From: Entonaema liquescens
Taxonomy: Eukaryota > Ascomycota > Sordariomycetes > Xylariales > Xylariaceae
Direction: 5' to 3'
Assembly (NCBI GenBank): GCA_902805475.1
Contig: CADCSX010000008.1
Coordinates: 310,001-374,000 of the forward strand
Length of the DNA stretch: 64,000 nt
Positions 56,452-64,000 of the stretch are shown one piece after another. The notes under the pieces were generated by a model. The model was not told where the DNA came from, did not search any database, and worked only from the letters and a program-made list of their open reading frames with translations. Both the position numbers and the translations under genes were made by a program. Within the stretch, counting starts at the first letter, position 1. Every line of letters starts with the position of its first letter.

Positions 56452-58130
56452 ATGTCTGTTGAGTCAAAACCGGCTCTGATAGCCGCAAGCATTCTAGTAT
56501 CATTTATTACCACATATATAGTTTATCAAAGATTCTTCCATCCACTGTCGAAATACCCTGGACCATTTCTCGCCTCTCTCAGTAATGGCTGGAAAGGTTA
56601 CTATATCTACAAGCTCAGCCTACATGAACAACTTCTTAGGGCGCATATCGAATATGGTCCTATTGTGAGGGTTGGACCAAACGACCTACATTTCTGGGGC
56701 ACGGATGCCATAGCTCCAATTTACAAGTCTGGTAGGCAAATGGCTAAGACAGAGTTCTACGATGGCTTCACTGCATTCAAGCCAAATTTGTTTGGTGGTA
56801 GAGATGAAGATGTCAGTTGCTTAACTTCTAACTTTGAATGCAAGGTAAATAACTAGATAATGATGTGCTAATTCAATGTAGATACACTCCCTGCGCCGGC
56901 GACAACTGTCACATGGATTCTCACAAGCATCTATATGGAACATGGAGCCATTAATCGAAGACCAAATGAAGATACTTATCGAGAAACTGAACAGGTTAGC
57001 CCAAAATCAGGAGGTATTTGATCTAAAGTGCCTGATTGCATTTTACGTATTTGACATTCTGGGTGATGTTGCGTTTGGCCGTTCCTTCAACGCTCAAATA
57101 AGCGAAGTGGCCCCTGAGATCCCTGCCATTAACGATCACATCCTCCTCTCTTGCCTCCTAGGCACATTTCCGTTTCGCTCCTTTTTCAAGAGAATTATTC
57201 CCATTATGCCTATTCCTTGGCTTCGCCACTTAATGGAGAGCAGGGGCAAACTTAAGGAGATCTGTTCCGACTGCGTGGAAAATAGGAGGCGGCAGTCATC
57301 TTCCAACCGTTCGGATCTAATGCAACATCTACTAAACGCTAAGGACCCGGAGACGGGCGCCAAACTAACTGATCCAGAGGTCAATTCGGAGGCGTGGGCA
57401 ATGCTGTGAGTTCTACCTATTACAGCCTAAAGGATAGCACAGGGAATAACAGGCCGTTGCAGGATAGCTGGATCTCATTCGACTTCAGGGAGTCTAAGCC
57501 TCTTATTTTGGCACTTGCTCCATGACGATGAAGCGTTGCAACGAGTCGATAGAGAAATCCGAGATACCCTCGGCAACCTTCCAAGTGACAAAATTGCGTA
57601 CCCCATCAAGGGTCTTGAGTCCTCGCTGAATTATACAGGAGCTTGCATTCAAGAGAGCTTTAGAATAAGTCCTGTATTCAACATGTGCTTGTGGCGGCGT
57701 GTCCTCAACTCCGGCGGTGCCTATATCGATGGGTATCATATCCCGCAAAATGTCAGTCTCAGGGAATCGTTATGATCCAACAACATACGAACCACTGACC
57801 ACGTTCCGATAGACCAATGTAGCTATTTCGAACCACGCATTACACCATAACCCCAAAATCTGGGGAGCGGATACAGAAGAATTTTTACCGGAAAGATTTC
57901 TCGAACCTAACGGAAAGTCGCTGGCGAATAACCTCCTCCAATTCAGTGTTGGTCACCGTATGTGTATCGGTAAACATTTGGCCATGACGAATATCTGGAA
58001 GACATTGACTACATTAATCAATAAGTTTGAGTTTTGCCCCTTATCCAAGGAACGACATTTCCGTATAGAAAGTTCAGGGATTGGGGAAATGGAAGGGCCA
58101 TTCCTTTGCACAGTGAAGGTGAAGGGTTGA
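56452..58130 (+). CDS. Cytochrome P450 monooxygenase (second in window)
   Basis: Exons 56452-56811, 56882-57405, 57463-57751 and 57813-58130 give 496 aa with phase kept throughout. The N-terminal anchor LIAASILVSFITTYIVYQRF is followed by the hinge HPLSKYPGPF. The I-helix is AGSHSTSG (residues 297-304), with Ser where most have Thr before the conserved Thr. ExxR is ESFR (359-362), with PERF at FLPERFLEP. The heme loop is FSVGHRMCIG (Cys about residue 442). The type resembles fungal pisatin-demethylase/benzoate-hydroxylase-like P450s; substrate unknown. Its neighbours (hydrolase, SDR, cupin, regulator) are compatible with a small catabolic or biosynthetic cluster. Confidence 0.9.
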
Positions 58131-58250
58131 GCTATTCAAGGCGTGGCACATTCAATGATGCTGAAGCGTTTATGGTAGAATGAAATATTGATACCTGGGT
58201 CTTTGATTCATAAGTTACCTATAATTTATTAGTTGATCAGTAGTATCATA

Positions 58251-60546
58251 CTAGAAGGTCTTCTGTCCCATATTTACGGCCTCGAAACGCAAAATTAGAT
58301 CCGCCAGGTGACTCATATCCGATTTGTCCAGTCTTGGCTGCGGAGTTAAAGGACTCGAACCTGGAAGAGAACTGTAGGAAGGATAGGGAAATGGATTCAT
58401 TTCCGAATGTGCTGTGTTTAGTTGGAGCCGTGCCAACGCAGCGAATTCAGGGGCCTGCTCCATGAATAGGCCCTCGCCAGAGCACGTATCTATTCGTATG
58501 TTGCAGGCCTGTAACCGGTGCATATTCCACTCCCAGATATCCTCCCACCTATCTACTGCTTTAAGCAGTGGCTGCGTATCGGACGGGACAAAAAGCGATA
58601 ACGTTCGTTGATGATACACCAAAGCAAGCAAAGCTACATGGGAACAATTAGTAAATGTGAGACAATTCACTATACGTGAGTACAGCATTCGAATTCTTGT
58701 GTGGATAACTTTACCGTTGATAGCTACAAATAAACTCAAACAGCTCGCCGGGAGGACGGCCTCGTAGTTGAACATCCCATCAGGGGTAGTCGTGAGAAGA
58801 TGTAGTGCCTCAACTAAGGTAAGCACGCGTGGTGAAAGAGACCCAAGGCGTGTTAATTCGGAAAACTCCGATGGAGAAGACGCTTGGAAGTATACTTCTA
58901 AACATGGTAACTCATTCGTCATTTCTTGAAGTGCCATTCGAGGGATGCAATTATGGAAGGTCATAAAGCCGCAGTCAAGGAGAAATACGTAGGATACAGT
59001 TCTTGGGCGGAGTTAGGCTTCAGCCAATCTTTGGGTCTGGAATAGTATCACACTTACCTGATTAACTCTTCGCGACGGATAAAATTCCTCCACCTAACTT
59101 CATCCGGTTCTCCTAGTGGCAGATCGTGATTATGGGCAGCATGGGGGATGCCGAGGGATCTAACAGCCTACAGGTAATCAACACCTTGTCAGTTATAGCT
59201 TAGAGCCATGTAAACCAGGTGAAACCGCTCACCATCACTAGGGTAGTAAACTTATAGCGCCTAATCCTTTGCTTAGCAGTTTCGTTCCCCTCCCATTTCT
59301 GCATAATGCAGATGAAAAACGCGGCTTGAATGGTGGCCACGGCACCCGAATTATGAACCTCATCAATATCCCTATATCCTTCACAATCGAATATCTTGGA
59401 GCTAAAAATGACACTTTCTGCGCTGTCAAGCAACAGTTTCCCTTGCTCTCTATGCTGTGAAAATGGGGACATAACTGCTCCTAGTAGGACCATTGCCATC
59501 ACCAGGAGGGGATGGGCAAAGGCTAAGTTGAAAGATGATCGATGCACAATTGGACAATGTGGATACCATCTTTCCCAGAAAACGGCAAGCAATTTCGGCA
59601 TTTCTCCGATAGAAAAAAGGTTGTTAGCAGCTGATGTTATCTCAGAAAGGTTGATGTTGGTGGGATGTGCTGCATCTGTGTCTGTGCCTCGCGTGATAGA
59701 CGTAAGAAGTCGACATATCCCTGCGCCCTTCGAAAGGTAGACGGCCCTGTAACTATATACGCCTACGAGGCTCTGCGGTTGCATGGACGGCCTTCTGTAG
59801 TTATATGAGTTATTCACGCCCGTTGTACGAGTGAAGTTTAATAAGAACTGGAGACGTAAAGGCCGTTGAAGTATTTGGGGAGGATGTTCCATCGCAGGTA
59901 TAAGCATGCTTAGGTCTTGTACATAGGTTATTTCGCTATTTAATTCATGATCGATTCCATATAATGGTAGATCGATGAAGTCGTTGTCAATGTTGAGTTC
60001 TTCAGGATTGACAGGACCAGAGCCAGTAGCGGAAATGAAGACTTCAGAACTAGCGCCGGCTTCCGCTACTGGGGCACCGCGTTTATAAATGCATTGTTTT
60101 CCTCTTTCTGTACATTCAAGACATGGCATTTGAAGATCGCACGCTCGCTTGAGAATTGTACAGCTTTCACAAGCCCGTTTCCGTCTGCCAGCTTGGACAG
60201 TGGGCGGCATGTCCGCGCCACGCTGGACTCTGGAAGAACATGATTTGTAGTGTCTTCTTAAGGCGTCCCTATGATCATATAATGAAGTTAATAAGTTTAG
60301 TTCTAGTTATTACAAGTGAAGCCGCAGGAGTGCCTAACCCTCGTTTAAACTTTGCTGTGCAGAATTCGCATGCAAAGCTACGTTCTGCGGTATCTATTGC
60401 TCTTTTGTTAGCAGCGAGTCAGCATCATATCCTAGGTAAGCAAGCATACGAGCTGTGTTTATATGTCTTTTAAGATGCTCATGCCGACGAAAAGCCGTGA
60501 AGCATGTATTACACTTGAAGGACTTGGCGGTGCTTGGCTCAGTCAT
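58251..60546 (-). CDS. C2H2-Zn2Cys6 dual-finger transcription factor
   Basis: Exons 60546-60450, 60399-60339, 60268-59233, 59167-59058, 59001-58715 and 58633-58251 give about 657 aa. The first exon starts MTEPSTAKSFKCNTCFTAFR and carries a C2H2-like finger (CNTC...HLKRH) whose second zinc-ligand His is not visible. A second finger is CEFCTAKFKRGDALRRH with YKSC. The Zn2Cys6 cluster follows: CESCTILKRACDLQMPCLEC and TERGKQC (CX2CX6CX5CX2CX6C). A fungal transcription-factor middle region follows (FWERWYPHCPIVHRSSF, FLLDCGFMTFHNCIPRM). A start at MPPTVQAG (60210) would miss the C2H2 part. The 81-nt last intron is a multiple of three, so it may be retained. It ends 120 bp from the convergent P450 and is a candidate regulator of the 52-60 kb genes. 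Confidence 0.85.
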
Positions 60547-61082
60547 TGGAAAAGCATTTCCCTTGGGCTTCGTTTCTACGATTTGGGTTTTTTAGGTCTA
60601 TGAAATTCGCTTAGGTAGGCCCAATATGATAATTCCATGGATCATGTCTTGAAGTTCGTTGCTGAGCGATGCTTTGGAGCCTATTCCGACCTATGGCAAG
60701 ATGTTAAGATGTCAATTATTTCGTCACAACGAGAATAGGGTCTTGAAAAGAACAGGGCCAAGACCGCCCGATAGTTCCGGTTCCCCCTTTCCGCGCACCT
60801 AGACCTAACTGCATATTTTTGGACGCCACTAAGCCGTTAACGGTACACCGTACCAACATCGACGAAGAGCTAGACAAGGTGTGAATGGCCCAAGACGAAT
60901 ATTTGAGATATAATTATGGGGCCACCTACCCTGCATAACCTCCGCCGAAGCGGGCTGAATTTATTAATGGTTAATCCCTGGTGGTCCCGAAGATACACAT
61001 CAACCAACAGGTCTAGGGGTCACAGCTCTTTCAAGATTTCTTCTACAAAGTTTTAGCAGATCGAGTTACCTTTAAATGTATA
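60547..61082. other. Intergenic region
   Basis: A 536-bp region between the regulator promoter and the 3' end of the last gene. No gene or repeat is seen. Confidence 0.5.
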
Positions 61083-64000
61083 TTAACTCCCTGTTACCAT
61101 TGCCACAGCTAACTCGACTTGGCTAGGGTATATGTCGTGCCCACCAGATTCTAGCATAGCCAGACAAGAAAATTTTGTTGATCGCCAAACATTAGGATCA
61201 AGAATATCTTCTGATCTCTTCCACACCTTAGAAGCCCAGTGAGAGCATCCCAGCGGTTTCTTTGTGATGCCGATAGAGATTGTTGCTTCGCGCCAGTCAC
61301 TGTATAACTCCGATATAGCTAATACGGCATTTAAAGACTTGAAGAATGTTTCCTTATAAACACGACAGCCAGATATGGATTGTGAGTGATCCCATACACC
61401 ATCGTAGGGAATGGTGCTCAAGTAATTCCTTAATAGAGTTGGGTCCAAGGTCTCTGACTGGAAAACTCGTGTAAGGCGAGCTAGATTGAAGCTTGGTATC
61501 TCCACCGCCGCTTTATCAGTTAGAAACAATCCGGCTATCCCATTCGCTTCAACTGATTGGAATTTGATTTTGCAATTAATAGCGTTTAAACGATAGGCAT
61601 AATCATCGTGTATGGTCCACTCGTCTTCCGGAAGGTCTTCTATTCCAGTTATGTCCCCCAGTTTCAGTCCATCGTCAAGTTCTATGTCTCGTTCTAGTCC
61701 TTGTTGATTCTTTGATATCGGTACCCATCCAGATCTCGTCGCCTCTGGGTCATCCTTTGGTGATTCCACGGGGTTTCCAACAGGAACCTGCTCTAGACTG
61801 TTATACTTCGGGGTAAATGCACCATTCGTCCCTTTATATCTATCAACGTATGCAGAGGGAGGATCGCACCAGTGGAATGAGCCACCTCTACGAGTAAGCT
61901 GAGACCCATGATGTAGCTCCAGGGTGCTCCTCGCAGGGAGCCAACAGATCTCTTCTTCCCCGGCCATCGTAGTCGATGAGATATAACTCGGACTATTTTC
62001 ACAGAATGAACCCTCTAGACCAGTGAACTGGCTAAGGTATAAGCACTCGGAAGTGCATTTCAATCCATGCGCCTGGCACCAACAATCGGCATTACAAGTG
62101 ATGCCTTTAAAAAGACAGTCACAGTGAGAGGTAGCTATACCGACGACGGTCTCTTTCGTTTCGTCCATTCCATCCATTTCATAAATTCCATCGGCATCGA
62201 GGCCCCAGCGAAGTAATTCATCCGTACCTTCTAGGTTCTCTGGTACTTTTTCGTTCCTCTGGGGTTTGGAGTCTTCGTTGCTATCAATATGCATCCAGTG
62301 AATATGCTTATCTATCATTCGCGGTTCCCCATTCTGGGACCGCTTTCCAGTGAATATTGGCACTGGAATCGCTGTAGTTATTTCCCAATTATACCGCCCC
62401 CTTTTTTTTTAGATTCTAGGGGATGAGTAACAATGATGCATTCGTCGCAATGAAAATTGCAGTCTTTAGCCAGTCGACGAAGTAGGCTTATGGATCCTTC
62501 CAGGTCCTCCTTACTTTTCGTACTAAACTCGTTGGACAATTCGAAAAGTAGATACGGATTCGTTAATCTAAACATAGGAATAACGCCGCGAAAGTCCTCG
62601 TCGAGAAACTTTCGGCCTCGTCGCTTTCCAAACTCGATGAAGTAAACAGCTGCTTCCCGATCCTTTTCAGTAGAAGATAAGAGTTTCTTCGCTGTATCAA
62701 TAAGAAGGATGATCCAGCCCAGTGGATCACGATAGGTAAAGTGATCTGAATCCGTGTCTAGCCGTAAAGCATGTCCAAGTGCAGCAAAGCACTCAGCGGC
62801 TTCTATAGTATCAGTTGATGTAGGCTTAGCCCAACTTGCCAAAATACACCCGAAAGTGACAAAACGTAGCTCCTGGACAGTTATTCGATCACTGTCTTCG
62901 GATGACTTCTCAACGACAATCGGATCTCCGTAATAGCGCAAAGGAGAAAGAGAAACTGACCAGTTTACACCGGTTCGGTTTTGGCATTTTTGCTCTAGCC
63001 CAAGCGTAATTATACCTCCAGCCTTCACCAGGGGGTCGCCAAACTCAACATACCTATTAGGAGAGAACACGTTCAGGTCTGGGTAGATATGCCACGCCAT
63101 GAGCCCCAACAAGACCGAGCCGTTCGTTATATCCTGTGGTACACCTTGGATTAATTCTTGGATCGTAGCCATTGCCACTGTCCAATTATCCAAGACATTT
63201 GAGTAAGTCGTGCCGTTACTCTGTATCGATGGGATATTCTTTATGATCAGTTTTACCTGCGTCTCTTCTCGCTTTTTCACTTGACTTGCAGCTTGAAGCC
63301 AGGCGCGCGCACTGGCATCCCACGCAGCTAGATCATCCCTCATAATTTGGCGACCATGTTCTGCAGCATATAAAGCCGCAAGGCCCTGTATCTGGGAAAT
63401 ATCAGACTTCTGTTCAATCTCCTTCAGTCTACAGTCGACAAGTTGAACCCAGATAGCAGTTGCTTCGGCACTCGAGAACATTCGTGCCAGCATGCATGCC
63501 AACAAATGCAGACCAATCACGCTGTTCCCTGATGAGACAGCTGCGTATATAGAAGTCCCATCGACCCCGACATGCCCAGAGAATGGACCGTACTCAGCCG
63601 GCTTGATAATAGTCAGCGAAGCACTTAACCCGGTTCATTCACCGATTTATCGATTCGTAACTCCCGGAGGACTTATTAATCTAGGATACGTTGGGAAATC
63701 TTACCCTTATTCCAAGCTGAGATGATGTTGCAATTTCCGAGGCTCGAACACCATATGCAGCTGCAAGGATATCAATATTGGGAATAGCCTGCTCAAACAG
63801 GGCTCCGAGTCTGCGAGCTGTTCTGTGTTGCGGACCACACTCAGCATTCTCTTTTCTGTACGGGGAAAGCGCTTTGCCCAAGCCTTCGAACTGCTTAGGA
63901 ACTTCAACCTTTACAAGGGCGAAGTCCACGTTCAAATTAACAAAAGCGAGATTGTTCTCATTCTTAGCGGAAAAGACCGAAGCATCGAACTGCGAATTCA
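61083..64000 (-). CDS. Large fungal protein of unknown function, 5' end outside window (one frameshift)
   Basis: Exon 64000-63705 (5' partial; the frame is still open at the edge: VDFALVKVEVPKQFEGLGKA, GPQHRTARRLGALFEQAIPN) is spliced to 63601-61083. The joined protein continues GPFSGHVGVDGTSIYAA, VIGLHLLACMLARMFSS and so on; it has an internal WNWS/HIHWMH-type segment and a Cys-rich stretch (HCDCLFKGITCNADCWCQAH). I know this as a widespread fungal family often seen near HET and STAND genes; its biochemical role is unknown. At 62397-62410 (C5T9 on plus) the frame must advance by one missing base to join ESKKK to RGRYNWEIT. As the deficit is in a 14-nt double homopolymer, it is most likely an error. 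Confidence 0.6.

Overview
This window is nuclear DNA of a filamentous ascomycete (Pezizomycotina, probably Sordariomycetes; the class is inference). The basis is short GT-AG introns of about 45-110 nt with internal branch sites, fungus-specific families (Zn2Cys6 and C2H2-Zn2Cys6 regulators, AA9 LPMO, HET domain, HacA, Csm3), a fungal tRNA-His with an intron, and a 1.8-kb AT-only block that looks like RIP-degraded sequence. Gene models were built by hand from splice sites, and coding lengths were checked to be multiples of three.

Layout. 1-3.1 kb: a 5'-proximal piece of a sugar transporter and a complete P450, both on minus. 4.6-8.1 kb: a large STAND/HeLo-like N-terminal plus ankyrin-like gene, with one frameshift. 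8.6-11.0 kb: a GNAT acetyltransferase, then THI5 (thiamine pyrimidine synthase) preceded by a clear TPP riboswitch in a 5'UTR intron. 11.7-12.1 kb: a possible small Cys-rich membrane protein. 13.9 kb: a secreted expansin/barwin-like protein. 15.3-17.0 kb: hacA, the UPR bZIP factor, with a recognisable 20-nt Ire1-type intron. 17-22.7 kb: gene-poor, with a MITE-like AT-rich element and microsatellites. 22.7-31.3 kb: a housekeeping block of an ESCRT-III protein, SKI2, CSM3 and the 21-kDa complex I subunit. 31.6-34.3 kb: a Zn2Cys6 regulator. 34.8-36.65 kb: the AT-rich block. 37-38.8 kb: an F-box protein. 40.5-46.9 kb: an AA9 LPMO, tRNA-His, an interrupted sugar transporter, an unknown protein and a small secreted protein. 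48.2-51.2 kb: a HET-domain pseudogene and a Cys-rich gene, each closed only by in-frame stops. 52-60.5 kb: cupin, SDR, alpha/beta hydrolase, P450 and a C2H2-Zn2Cys6 regulator, which could be a small metabolic cluster. 61.1 kb to the end: a large fungal protein of unknown function, 5'-truncated by the window edge.

Two kinds of damage recur. (1) Several conserved genes lack exactly one base in or next to a homopolymer (6.80, 10.22, 11.72, 22.97 and 62.40 kb), which is more like systematic sequencing under-calls than biology. (2) Between 42.5 and 51.2 kb, three genes are broken only by in-frame TAG/TAA codons at positions explained by C-to-T in CpA (or G-to-A in TpG), the RIP signature, with no indels. 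Regulatory highlights are the TPP riboswitch with a uORF inside the aptamer, and the hacA unconventional intron.
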